From positions 1-35,919 of the forward strand of contig CAUYTY010000190.1 in assembly GCA_963575655.1 (NCBI GenBank): a stretch of 35,919 bases of DNA, read 5' to 3'. Every line of letters starts with the position of its first letter. Position 1 is the stretch's first letter. Positions 16,408 through 23,863 of the stretch are shown in pieces. The stretch is from Gammaproteobacteria bacterium. GTDB lineage: Bacteria > Pseudomonadota > Gammaproteobacteria > CAIRSR01. Below the pieces are notes generated by a model. It had not been told where the DNA came from. It ran no database searches and worked only from the letters and a program-made list of their open reading frames with translations. Position numbers and translations under genes: made by a program.

Positions 16408-17268
16408 GTGAAAAAAAACCGGCCTGGAATCTGTCTGCAAAAGATTCATCGACGCTTTGAAGTGGCGGCTGTTACCGATCGGGGCAGCGTGCGCACGTCA
16501 AACGAGGACGGTTTTCTGGTAGACCCCCATCTGGGATTGGTAGTTGTCGCCGACGGGATGTCTGGGCAGAGTGGTGGAAGTGGTGTTGAGGCCAGCGCGC
16601 TGACCATTAAGAGTATTTACAGCTATCTTTCCGGAGGCAAACTCGAGACGACACTGCCTTCGGTATCGGATGAGACGATTCTCTCTACGGGGGGAAATAT
16701 CGACTCATACCCGATGGCGAAAGGGAACCACCAGATTTTACCTCTCGAACAGATGAGAGAGGCGATTGCCTACGCGAATTCTCAGATCTATTCCGTAAAT
16801 CACGCCTGCGGACGACCTGATCGTAAGGGGATTGGCGCCACTCTGGGGGGGATCTATTGGCCATCTCCTGCCGAAGGACGCGCAATTATCTTCCATGTTG
16901 GTGATTGTCGGGTCTATCGACTCCGTGATGCGGTATTGCACCGGTTGACTCAGGATCACAGTGCCTGCCAGAAGTGGATCGACAATGGTATGCAGGGAAT
17001 TCCTCCCGCGCGTAACCTCATTCTCCGCGCTGTGGGTCCCTGTGCCAATGTTGAGGCGGATATCTCTACGCATATGCTACTTCCTGGCGATGTGATCCTC
17101 TTGTGTAGTAACGGGCTTACCCTCATGGTCTCTGACCGTGATATCAAAGCTCTTTTGTACCAAGTAGCTGCGGGGATTGGTGTTGAACAGGGGGCGCTCC
17201 AATTGGTCGATATGGCCAAGGCCAACGGTGGCAAAGACAATATCACCGTCGTGTTGGGAATGATTTAG
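16408..17268 (+). CDS. PP2C-type Ser/Thr phosphatase with altered metal site
   Basis: GTG 16408 starts 3 nt after the caspase stop, so coupling is likely. The 286 residues have the PP2C layout: TDRGSVRTSNEDGFLV (E33/D34), VVVADGMSGQSGG (D49), HVGDCRVYRLRDAVLHRLTQDHS and GGKDNITVVLG (D277). The motif that normally reads CSDGLTxMV is CSNGLTLMV, with N235 replacing a metal-ligand aspartate, so activity may be reduced or the protein may be a phosphate-sensing scaffold. An insert of about 45 residues follows the second motif (75-120). Paired with an FHA protein, it is the expected eraser of the phosphothreonine the FHA reads. No kinase gene lies in the window. Confidence 0.9.
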   Translation: MKKNRPGICLQKIHRRFEVAAVTDRGSVRTSNEDGFLVDPHLGLVVVADGMSGQSGGSGVEASALTIKSIYSYLSGGKLETTLPSVSDETILSTGGNIDSYPMAKGNHQILPLEQMREAIAYANSQIYSVNHACGRPDRKGIGATLGGIYWPSPAEGRAIIFHVGDCRVYRLRDAVLHRLTQDHSACQKWIDNGMQGIPPARNLILRAVGPCANVEADISTHMLLPGDVILLCSNGLTLMVSDRDIKALLYQVAAGIGVEQGALQLVDMAKANGGKDNITVVLGMI

Positions 17269-17318
17269 CGGTTGATGTTTTTGTGAGATCGAATATGGGT
17301 GACGATTATTGAATTACG

Positions 17319-17364
17319 AAAAAGGCCGCCATTCCGGTATTCTCTACCGAGGGGACGCCCTTTT
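17319..17364 (+). terminator. Hairpin after the PP2C gene, imperfect copy of 18229-18275
   Basis: AAAAAGGCCGCCATTCCGG is followed by the same TATTCTCTACCGAG as in the hairpin at 18229, but the right arm has decayed (GGGGACGCCCTTTT), so only a shorter stem can form. It lies about 50 nt after the PP2C stop and may still terminate that transcript. Confidence 0.6.
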
Positions 17365-17388
17365 CCATGGGATTGCTTATATTCAAAA

Positions 17389-17424
17389 GCGTTGGGCTTC
17401 GTAAAAAGACGCTCAGTCCAACCT
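17389..17424. repeat. Intergenic repeat, copy 1 (with 18111-18146)
   Basis: The segment containing GTTGGGCTTCGTAAAAAGAC and GCTCAGTCCAACCT matches the downstream copy around 18111-18146. Its own ends GTTGG/CCAAC are complementary. This belongs to a family of short palindromic repeats common between genes in repeat-rich bacteria. Confidence 0.65.
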
Positions 17425-17485
17425 GTGTGTTTATCAAGTGGTTTAGTATAAAATAATCTCCCATTTAAAAAATGAGGGTTTGGCG

Positions 17486-18031
17486 ATGTTAGAAAACGAC
17501 GATATTCGTTACGGTTTAGTGTCCCGCATGTTGCATTGGGGGATGGCGCTTATCATTGTTGGAATGATTGGTATCGCGGCGGTAATGGTAGATATGGATA
17601 AAGACGATCCACTGCGCTTGAGACTGTTTGGCATACATAAAAGTTTCGGCGTATTAGTTCTATTATTGACTGCGATTCGTATCATTTGGTTACGTATTTC
17701 TCAGGCACCACCACTACCGATAATGTTGGTAGCATGGGAGCGTGCGCTGGCAAAAATAGTGCATTCATTGCTGTACTTGCTAATGCTGCTCGTTCCCATT
17801 GCTGGCTACGTAATGTCGATTACAGGGGGGTACACGGTCAACTTTTTCGGATTATTCGACCTACCGATATTACTAGATAAAAATCACGATACCCATGAAC
17901 TTTTCGAGGAAGTACATGAGTTATTGGCGTGGACGTTTACTGGTCTCATTCTTCTGCATTTTGTCGGTGCATTGAAACATCGTTTCATTGACTCTGACGA
18001 GGGCGATGTCATGAAACGAATGCTTGGGTAA
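17486..18031 (+). CDS. Cytochrome b561 (CybB-type, diheme)
   Basis: ATG 17486 (a TTG two codons earlier is also in frame) gives 181 residues with four transmembrane helices (about 18-36, 52-70, 90-112, 146-165). The four heme-binding histidines are H17 (RMLHWGM), H51 (GIHKSFG), H144 (EVHELL) and H158 (LLHFVG), with the same spacing as E. coli CybB. It should move electrons from quinol in the inner membrane to periplasmic acceptors, or scavenge superoxide as shown for CybB. It is a single gene bracketed by two copies of a hairpin and two copies of another repeat. Confidence 0.9.
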   Translation: MLENDDIRYGLVSRMLHWGMALIIVGMIGIAAVMVDMDKDDPLRLRLFGIHKSFGVLVLLLTAIRIIWLRISQAPPLPIMLVAWERALAKIVHSLLYLLMLLVPIAGYVMSITGGYTVNFFGLFDLPILLDKNHDTHELFEEVHELLAWTFTGLILLHFVGALKHRFIDSDEGDVMKRMLG

Positions 18032-18046
18032 TTTCTTACTGGATAA

Positions 18047-18150
18047 GCGCGTAGGTTGGCTGACGAAGGAGTCTCAATATAATTTTCCACGAATTTCTTA
18101 TGTTTCAGAGTGTTGATCCTCGCAAAAAGACGCTCAGTCCAACCTACGTG
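18047..18150. repeat. About 104-bp inverted-repeat element
   Basis: GCGCGTAGGTTGGCTGACG at 18047 is the near complement of CGCTCAGTCCAACCTACGTG at 18131. The right arm is also homologous to the repeat at 17389-17424. The element begins 16 nt after the cytochrome stop and has no coding capacity, so it looks like a MITE or REP-like unit. Confidence 0.65.
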
Positions 18151-18202
18151 TTACGTGCTGGATTTCGGTAATCCCTGCCGGAATAACGATGTAACGGAAT
18201 TA

Positions 18203-18222
18203 CAGGTAGCAACTTGAGTTAA
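18203..18222. repeat. Solo MITE terminal repeat
   Basis: CAGGTAGCAACTTGAGTTAA equals the right terminal repeat of the element ending at 23823. The 40 bp to its left (GGTAATCCCTGCCGGAATAA) resemble, in reverse, the interior of the element at 34771-34923, so this is a fragment of that type. Confidence 0.65.
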
Positions 18223-18228
18223 GTTATG

Positions 18229-18275
18229 AAAAAGGCCGTCATTCCGGTATTCTCTACCGAGATGACGGCCTTTTT
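18229..18275. terminator. Bidirectional terminator between convergent genes
   Basis: AAAAAGGCCGTCAT (18229-18242) pairs perfectly with ATGACGGCCTTTTT (18262-18275), and GGTA/TACC extends the stem inward around TTCTC. A-rich and T-rich flanks make it work on both strands. It separates cytochrome b561 (+) and the citramalate-synthase-like gene (-), whose stop is 16 nt away. Confidence 0.85.
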
Positions 18276-18290
18276 AGGTAATAGATGTTG

Positions 18291-19832
18291 CTATCCCATC
18301 GCCTTTGCCTTTTGCATCTGGATATTAAGCATACGGATGGTGGCCTTCATCGCGGCAAATACCTGGTTGGAATGTACACCACGGGTACGCAAGGTCTCGC
18401 TGCCGGTGTTCCAGGTAATGAAACACTCCGTCAATGCGCTACTTTTTCCACCACCATAGGGAATGCGTACCTCGTAATCCACCAAATCTGGGAACGCGAT
18501 ACCGAGTTTGTCCCGCAACTTTTTTAGCGCCTCCATGAAGGCATCAAATCCACCGTTGCCAACTCCGGCCGATAAACATTCGCTATCACCGATGCGAACG
18601 CGAATACTAGAAGTGGATTCCAGATCCAGTCCACTAGTGACGGAACAATTCAATAGTTCAATATGATCGTAATCCCTACTCTCCAGCACTTCGGCGATGA
18701 TAAAGGGCAGGTCCTCCGCAGTAATTTCTTGCTTAGCATCACCGAGTTCTATTACGCGCTTGAGCACTTTATCCTGATCGGCAGCGGAGAGGGTTAGGCC
18801 GAGTATTTTCAAATTATTGACCAAAGATGCCTTACCGCTCATCTTACCGAGTGCATAACTACGGTCTCGTCCGAAACGTTCTGGGCTGAGTTCGGTTTGA
18901 TACAGATTGCCCTTTTTATCTCCGTCGGCGTGGATGCCCGCAGTTTGGGTGAATACGTTCATACCTACAATTGGGGCGTTATCTGCCAGACGCTTGCTGG
19001 AGAAATTCTCTACCATTTGACTGATATGCACCAAGTAATGTTCGTCTACTGAGAGTATTGCCCCCAGCCGGTCTTTAAGATTGACTACTACTTCCGCTAA
19101 TGAGGCATTACCCGCACGTTCGCCCAGACAATTTACGGTACAGTGAATGGTGGTAATCCCCGCGTGTGCTGCCATCAGGCAATTGGCGGTGGCTAGACCG
19201 TAATCATTGTGAGGGTGAAAATCAAAATGAGTCTCCGGAAAGCGGCCAATCATATCGCGGAGACTGTCAAATACCTGGTTGGGAGTCATTACCCCCAGGG
19301 TATCGGGTAGCATGAAATGATCAATCCCCGTATCCTGTAAAGATTCCACCAGGCGGTACACGTAGCCCCGCGAATCGCGATACCCATTAGACCAATCCTC
19401 CAGATACATATTGACCGTGAGCCCCTGTTCTTGGGCGTAGCCGATGGTGCGGCGAATATCCTCTAGGTGTTGTTCCAGAGTTTTGCCAAGCTGGTTATGG
19501 CAGTGTTTCTCGCTCCCTTTGGCCAGAAGATTCAACACCTGACCCCCTGCACTACGAATCCAATCCACACTACGCTGAAAGTCGACGAAACCAAGTACCT
19601 CCACCCGTTTGGCAAGGTTCACTGACCTTGCCCAATCGACGATACCAGCTACCGCCTCCTGTTCGCCTATAGAAACGCGAGCCGAGGCGATTTCGAGGCG
19701 GTCCACCTTGAGCTGTAGCAGCATTGCCTGGGAGATGTGTAATTTCTCTGAGGGAGAAAATGACACCCCTTGGGTTTGCTCGCCATCACGTAGCGTGGTA
19801 TCGAGGATTTTGATCTTTGGTGCTGCGTTCAT
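18291..19832 (-). CDS. cimA: (R)-citramalate synthase-like, LeuA/CimA family
   Basis: The 513-residue protein has a TIM-barrel lyase domain (1-270) and a C-terminal LeuA-type regulatory domain (about 390-510). Visible catalytic parts are DTTLRDGEQTQGVSFS (R15, D16), YLEDWSNG (E145) and FHPHNDYG (H206, H208), then GERAGNASL. It resembles the Leptospira/Bacteroidetes type CimA along its whole length, and L80, L103 and Y143 line up with the hydrophobic pyruvate-pocket residues I recall for Leptospira CimA (L81, L104, Y144). It would then condense pyruvate and acetyl-CoA to citramalate for isoleucine synthesis, with feedback by isoleucine. A 2-isopropylmalate synthase role is the alternative. It starts at ATG 19832 and has no LeuBCD neighbours. 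Confidence 0.8.
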   Translation of the reverse strand: MNAAPKIKILDTTLRDGEQTQGVSFSPSEKLHISQAMLLQLKVDRLEIASARVSIGEQEAVAGIVDWARSVNLAKRVEVLGFVDFQRSVDWIRSAGGQVLNLLAKGSEKHCHNQLGKTLEQHLEDIRRTIGYAQEQGLTVNMYLEDWSNGYRDSRGYVYRLVESLQDTGIDHFMLPDTLGVMTPNQVFDSLRDMIGRFPETHFDFHPHNDYGLATANCLMAAHAGITTIHCTVNCLGERAGNASLAEVVVNLKDRLGAILSVDEHYLVHISQMVENFSSKRLADNAPIVGMNVFTQTAGIHADGDKKGNLYQTELSPERFGRDRSYALGKMSGKASLVNNLKILGLTLSAADQDKVLKRVIELGDAKQEITAEDLPFIIAEVLESRDYDHIELLNCSVTSGLDLESTSSIRVRIGDSECLSAGVGNGGFDAFMEALKKLRDKLGIAFPDLVDYEVRIPYGGGKSSALTECFITWNTGSETLRTRGVHSNQVFAAMKATIRMLNIQMQKAKAMG

Positions 19833-19840
19833 GATTTTTC

Positions 19841-20515
19841 TTAGAATGGGTTCCAGGAAGGCGCAGTAGTGATATGCAGATAGCTAACGCTGGCCCCGGT
19901 CCGAAATCCAACGCCCAGGCGGATAGGTGCAAGCACAATTCCGTTGTTTTCTAAATAAGTCACACCAAGCCCCGCGAAATAATAGAGATTGCCATCGACG
20001 CCTGGAAAGCGTCGAAAGATTGCGTCCGCGTCGGGTAGGTGATAGACCAGAATAAAGACTTTCGAGACATTGAGACCTAGGTCAAGCCCTAAGGACGGAC
20101 CCTGCCAATAGACGCGACGCACGCTACCGTTATAGCTGGTCAATACCCCATCTCCGTAACAGACACCCACCGTCATTGCCCCTGCAACCTCTTGGCCCTC
20201 AATATAGGCATTGGGGCGACCGTACTTCTGAAAGGCATTTTCAGCGGCCTTTGCGAATTCTTCGGTGGCATCGCCAAAAAAGGCTGTAGCCTTTTGGATG
20301 ATGGTCGTCTGGTCGTAGGTTGGTTCTTCGGCGGGTAGTCGCCCGCCTTCCCCTGGGATTTCCGGTATTTTTCCGGTCGGGAGCGCGTCGGTGGTCTGTG
20401 TGGCCACGGGAGAGGGTAGGGGAGTGTTTACCTCTGTGGCGCCAGCATCGTGGGGGAGGTAGACGGCAAAACTCAGGGTGAGACTGAGGAACAGCGCAGC
20501 AAATGGACGTACCAT
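19841..20515 (-). CDS. DUF1134 (EipA-like) periplasmic protein
   Basis: The 224-residue protein has a signal peptide (1-26, ending DAGA-TE), a Pro/Thr-rich linker, then a DUF1134 domain from about 88: GRPNAYIEGQEVAGAMTVGVCYGDG, VYWQGPSLGLDLG, FRRFPGVDGNLYYFAGLGVTYLE, VLAPIRLGVGFRTGASVSYLH and the conserved ending PSWNPF. Members such as Brucella EipA fold as small periplasmic beta barrels needed for envelope integrity; the molecular role is unknown. It lies 8 nt upstream of the citramalate-synthase-like gene on the same strand, so the two are probably cotranscribed. It is divergent from the M16 pair. Confidence 0.85.
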   Translation of the reverse strand: MVRPFAALFLSLTLSFAVYLPHDAGATEVNTPLPSPVATQTTDALPTGKIPEIPGEGGRLPAEEPTYDQTTIIQKATAFFGDATEEFAKAAENAFQKYGRPNAYIEGQEVAGAMTVGVCYGDGVLTSYNGSVRRVYWQGPSLGLDLGLNVSKVFILVYHLPDADAIFRRFPGVDGNLYYFAGLGVTYLENNGIVLAPIRLGVGFRTGASVSYLHITTAPSWNPF

Positions 20516-20683
20516 AGGGGCCTCGGAACGGTGAGATAAAGCATTGATTGTCGTTGTAACGCGAACCTCGTCTTGCCCACCATCCTACTTCAGGCACGGA
20601 GAGCGGGTGAAGCGAGGTGGGCAAAACGACGATTGAGAACCGGATATAGACGCAATCTTAACCCAAGCAGGAGTTGCAATACT

Positions 20684-22207
20684 ATGCAGAATCAAAGAAT
20701 TGGCCGAGGGCAATGGATTTTGGCAGGGGTAATTATCATGGTTGCCATGGTGTTGGCGACAGGAGCGACCGCTGCCGAGGAGGCGCACCAGCAGGAGGGG
20801 CCAGTGTTACGCCCGCCGGAAGGCCCGCTAGTGCAGCCGGTGGTTCAGCCGGAAGCCCTGGTCTCGGTGGCGCGTAAGCAGCAAAACCTCGCGCTACCCG
20901 TCCACGAATTCCATTTGGATAATGGGCTAAAACTCCTGGTGAAGGAAGATCATCGGGCACCGGTGGTGGTTTCCCAGGTTTGGTATCGGGTGGGTTCCAG
21001 CAATGAATATTTGGGAGGCACGGGCATCTCTCACATGTTGGAACACATGATGTTCAAGGGAACTGCACAGCACCCAGCGGGCGATTTGTCACGCATTATT
21101 GCCGCCAACGGTGGTACTGAGAATGCTTTTACGGGGCGTGATTACACGGCCTACTTCCAGAGTTTGGAGAGCAGTCGCCTCGATGTCAGTTTTGCGTTGG
21201 AGTCGGATCGAATGCGTAATCTGCTGCTCCCTTCAGAAGAGTTTGCCAAGGAACGCCAGGTGGTGATGGAGGAACGACGGCTACGTACCGACGATAACCC
21301 TCGCGCCCTCACCCAAGAACAACTCCTTGCTACGGCCTTTGTGACTAGTCCCTACCACTGGCCAGTTATCGGTTGGATGGGTGATATCGAGGGTTTGACC
21401 GTGGACGAACTGCGTGCCTGGTACCACCGCTGGTATGTTCCCAACAATGCTAGCGTGGTGGTAGTCGGCGATGTGAATTCAGAGGAGGTTTTGGAATTGG
21501 TACGGCGCTACTTCGGGCCACTGACCTCCGATGGTACGCCACCGATTCAGAAGGACCGTTCCGAACCTGTTCAGCGTGGCGAACGACGTGTTACGGTCAA
21601 AGCCCCTGCCCGTTTGCCCTATCTGGTCATGGGCTATCGTGCCCCGGTTTTGCATGGGGTTGCCATATCCTGGGAACCCTACGCTTTGGAGGTACTCGCT
21701 CAACTCTTGGATGGCGATGCGAGTGCCCGGTTTTCGCGTGAACTGGTCCGTGGCAGTGAAGTGGCGGCGGAGGTCGGCGCGAGTTATAGCCTGTATGCGC
21801 GCCTTCCTGACCTCTTTACCATCGGCGGTATTCCTGCCCAGGGCAAAGATATCAAGACTTTGGAGACTGCTTTGCGAGAACAGGTGCGTCGCGTCCGGGA
21901 AGAACCGGTCAGTGTTGCGGAACTCGAACGGGTTAAGACCCAAGCGGTAGCGGATCACGTCTACGAGCGTGATTCGGTGTTCTATCAGGCGATGCAGATC
22001 GGGATGCTGGACGCCTCTGGCCTCGATTGGCGCGTAGCGGATGAGTACGTAGACCGTGTTCATGCGGTTACGGCGGAGCAGGTTCAGTCCGTGGCGCGCA
22101 AGTATCTGTTGGATGATCAACTCACTATAGCGATTCTCGACCCTCAACCCATCGAACCCGGACAGATTATTTCCGACGCACCCACCGGAGGTAGCCATGT
22201 ACATTAA
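20684..22207 (+). CDS. M16 family zinc protease, catalytic subunit
   Basis: ATG 20684 follows AGGAG and gives 507 residues; the frame is open from 20573 but the longer N-terminus is basic and not secretory. A signal peptide/anchor (WILAGVIIMVAMVLATGATA, about 12-31) exports it. The inverted zinc motif HMLEHMMFKG (HxxEH) plus the downstream ENAFTGRDYTAYFQSLE glutamate region mark an active peptidase of the PqqL/mitochondrial processing peptidase family; an M16 C-terminal domain follows (TVDELRAWYHRWYVPNNASVVVVGDV). It overlaps the next gene by 11 nt, and the two usually form a heterodimer that degrades periplasmic peptides. Confidence 0.92.
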   Translation: MQNQRIGRGQWILAGVIIMVAMVLATGATAAEEAHQQEGPVLRPPEGPLVQPVVQPEALVSVARKQQNLALPVHEFHLDNGLKLLVKEDHRAPVVVSQVWYRVGSSNEYLGGTGISHMLEHMMFKGTAQHPAGDLSRIIAANGGTENAFTGRDYTAYFQSLESSRLDVSFALESDRMRNLLLPSEEFAKERQVVMEERRLRTDDNPRALTQEQLLATAFVTSPYHWPVIGWMGDIEGLTVDELRAWYHRWYVPNNASVVVVGDVNSEEVLELVRRYFGPLTSDGTPPIQKDRSEPVQRGERRVTVKAPARLPYLVMGYRAPVLHGVAISWEPYALEVLAQLLDGDASARFSRELVRGSEVAAEVGASYSLYARLPDLFTIGGIPAQGKDIKTLETALREQVRRVREEPVSVAELERVKTQAVADHVYERDSVFYQAMQIGMLDASGLDWRVADEYVDRVHAVTAEQVQSVARKYLLDDQLTIAILDPQPIEPGQIISDAPTGGSHVH

Positions 22208-23531
22208 GTCTCTCTCGCTGCGCTGGTACTGGGCTTTTTTGGGTGCGTTACTGGTGGGTTGGGTCGTACCGGTGACGGCTACTACTCCCCGTATCCAGCA
22301 TTGGAAGATGGACAATGGGGTACGGGTCTACTTCGTGGAGGCCCATGAGCTGCCCATCGTAGACCTCCAGGTGGTGTTCGATGCGGGCAGTGCCCGCGAT
22401 GATGCCGCTCATCCCGGGCTTGCCTCCCTGACCAATGGCCTCCTGGACCAAGGAGCGGGGGCGTGGAACGCGGATGCCCTTGCCGAAGGGCTGGCGCGTC
22501 TTGGCGCCCGGACCGACACCTCTGCGGGGCGCGACATGGCGGCGGTGAGCTTGCGTGCGCTGGCGCAGGCTACCATCCTGAGGCAAGCAGTAGACTTCCT
22601 AGCGGCGATTATTGTTCATCCCACCTTTCCCCCTGATGCCTGTGAGCGCGAGCGTTCTCGTACCCTTACTGCCATCGAAGAGGAAAAGCAGTCCCCAGAT
22701 TCCGTTGTGGGCAATGCTTTCTATCGGGCGATCTATGGTAACCACCCGTATGCCCACCCTTCTTTGGGTACTGCGGAGGGTGTAGCCACCCTCACGCGAG
22801 AGGATTTGGTGAACTTCCATCGCCGTGCCTATGTAGGGCGCAACGCGGTGATTGCCCTCGTAGGTGATCTCGACCGGGCTGCGGCTGAGGCGTTGGTGGC
22901 GCGTGTTGTCGGAGGATTGCCGGCAGGTGAGGCTGCCCCGCCGTTACCCCCGGTACCGGCACTTACCTCAACCGTAGGAACCGAGACTATTCCCTTCCCG
23001 ACGACCCAAACCCACGTACTGTCTGGGCTGCCCGCTGCCTGGCGTGGCGATCCTGACTATTTTCCGCTCTATCTAGGTAACCATATTCTGGGAGGGAATG
23101 GTTTGGTCTCACGAATTTCGACAGAGGTACGGGAAAAGCGGGGATTGTCCTATTCCGCTTATAGCGAATCCCAACCCATGCGTGTCGCGGGTCCCTTTGT
23201 GATGGGGGTCCAGACCCGTAACGATAAGGTCGGAGAGGCTCGCCAGGTTTTACAGCAGACGTTGGAGAAATTTGTGCAAGAAGGGCCTACCGCAGATGAA
23301 TTACTAAAGGCCCAACAGAATATTACTGGTGGTTTTGCACTACATCTGGATAGTAATCGCAAGGTGACCGAATATCTGGCAATGATTGCCTTCTATAGTT
23401 TGCCTTTGGACCATCTGGATCGTTTCAAAAGCAATGTAGAGGCAGTGACGGTGGCGCAGATTCGTGACGCCTTCGTGCGTCGCATTGATCCCACACATCT
23501 GGCAACGGTGGTAGTGGGAGGAAGTGAGTAG
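22197..23531 (+). CDS. M16 family protease, non-catalytic partner
   Basis: ATG 22197 lies inside the end of the upstream M16 gene. The 444-residue protein has a signal peptide (about 1-29, ending PVTA-TT). The HxxEH motif is replaced by HPGLASLTNGLL in the equivalent helix, so it cannot bind catalytic zinc. The C-terminal half keeps RGLSYSAYSESQP and related partner-subunit features (arginine/tyrosine substrate-binding pair). It should contact the upstream subunit and help hold substrate. The signature 16-bp repeat follows its stop by one nucleotide. Confidence 0.92.
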   Translation: MYIKSLSLRWYWAFLGALLVGWVVPVTATTPRIQHWKMDNGVRVYFVEAHELPIVDLQVVFDAGSARDDAAHPGLASLTNGLLDQGAGAWNADALAEGLARLGARTDTSAGRDMAAVSLRALAQATILRQAVDFLAAIIVHPTFPPDACERERSRTLTAIEEEKQSPDSVVGNAFYRAIYGNHPYAHPSLGTAEGVATLTREDLVNFHRRAYVGRNAVIALVGDLDRAAAEALVARVVGGLPAGEAAPPLPPVPALTSTVGTETIPFPTTQTHVLSGLPAAWRGDPDYFPLYLGNHILGGNGLVSRISTEVREKRGLSYSAYSESQPMRVAGPFVMGVQTRNDKVGEARQVLQQTLEKFVQEGPTADELLKAQQNITGGFALHLDSNRKVTEYLAMIAFYSLPLDHLDRFKSNVEAVTVAQIRDAFVRRIDPTHLATVVVGGSE

Positions 23532-23532
23532 T

Positions 23533-23548
23533 TGGGGGCAGGTCTTAC
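23533..23548 (+). repeat. 16-bp repeat, second copy
   Basis: TGGGGGCAGGTCTTAC is identical to 14385-14400 and again lies directly after a gene's stop codon on the same strand, ahead of MITE sequence. Confidence 0.7.
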
Positions 23549-23578
23549 ACTTTTCATCAATGTCCTGTTGTCTTAATC

Positions 23579-23727
23579 TAACCTAAGTTGCTACCTACTT
23601 GCCCCCTTCCCAGCCCTCCCCGTAAACGGGGAGGGAGTAGGCCGCAGACCTCCCCCCGTTTACGGGGGGATTGAGGGGGGACGATTGGATGCGATCCCGA
23701 ATTTTGAATAGGTGGCAACTTGGGTTA
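23579..23727. repeat. MITE type A, full copy (149 bp)
   Basis: Terminal inverted repeats TAACCTAAGTTGCTACCTA and TAGGTGGCAACTTGGGTTA enclose an interior with two GC-rich palindromes (CCCTCCCCGTAAACGGGGAG and CCCCCCGTTTACGGGGGG) and a unique GATTGGATGCGATCCCGAA tail. The copy at 34622-34770 has the same length and almost the same sequence; 1981-2050 is a left half. There is no open frame, so a transposase would have to act in trans. Confidence 0.85.
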
Positions 23728-23730
23728 ATC

Positions 23731-23823
23731 TAACCTAAGTTGCTACCTAGCGCGCCTTTCTCCCCCCTCCCAGGGGGAGAGGGGCCTTTTCGTTTCCCAC
23801 AGCACAGGTAGCAACTTGAGTTA
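23731..23823. repeat. MITE type B, full copy (93 bp) with hairpin
   Basis: It has the same terminal repeats as type A (TAACCTAAGTTGCTACCTA and CAGGTAGCAACTTGAGTTA) but a different interior, CTTTCTCCCCCCTCCC...GGGGGAGAGGGG...CCTTTTCG, a terminator-like hairpin. It is separated from the type A copy by only ATC, and another left terminal repeat follows at 23827-23845 after ATT, making a chain of elements. Confidence 0.8.
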
Positions 23824-23863
23824 ATTTAACCCAAGTTAGGCAACCCTCGATAAGTGCGTTTTT

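Noticed and set aside
21479-22315. 278-residue minus-strand frame
   Set aside because: It is antisense to the two well-supported M16 genes and has no domain of its own.
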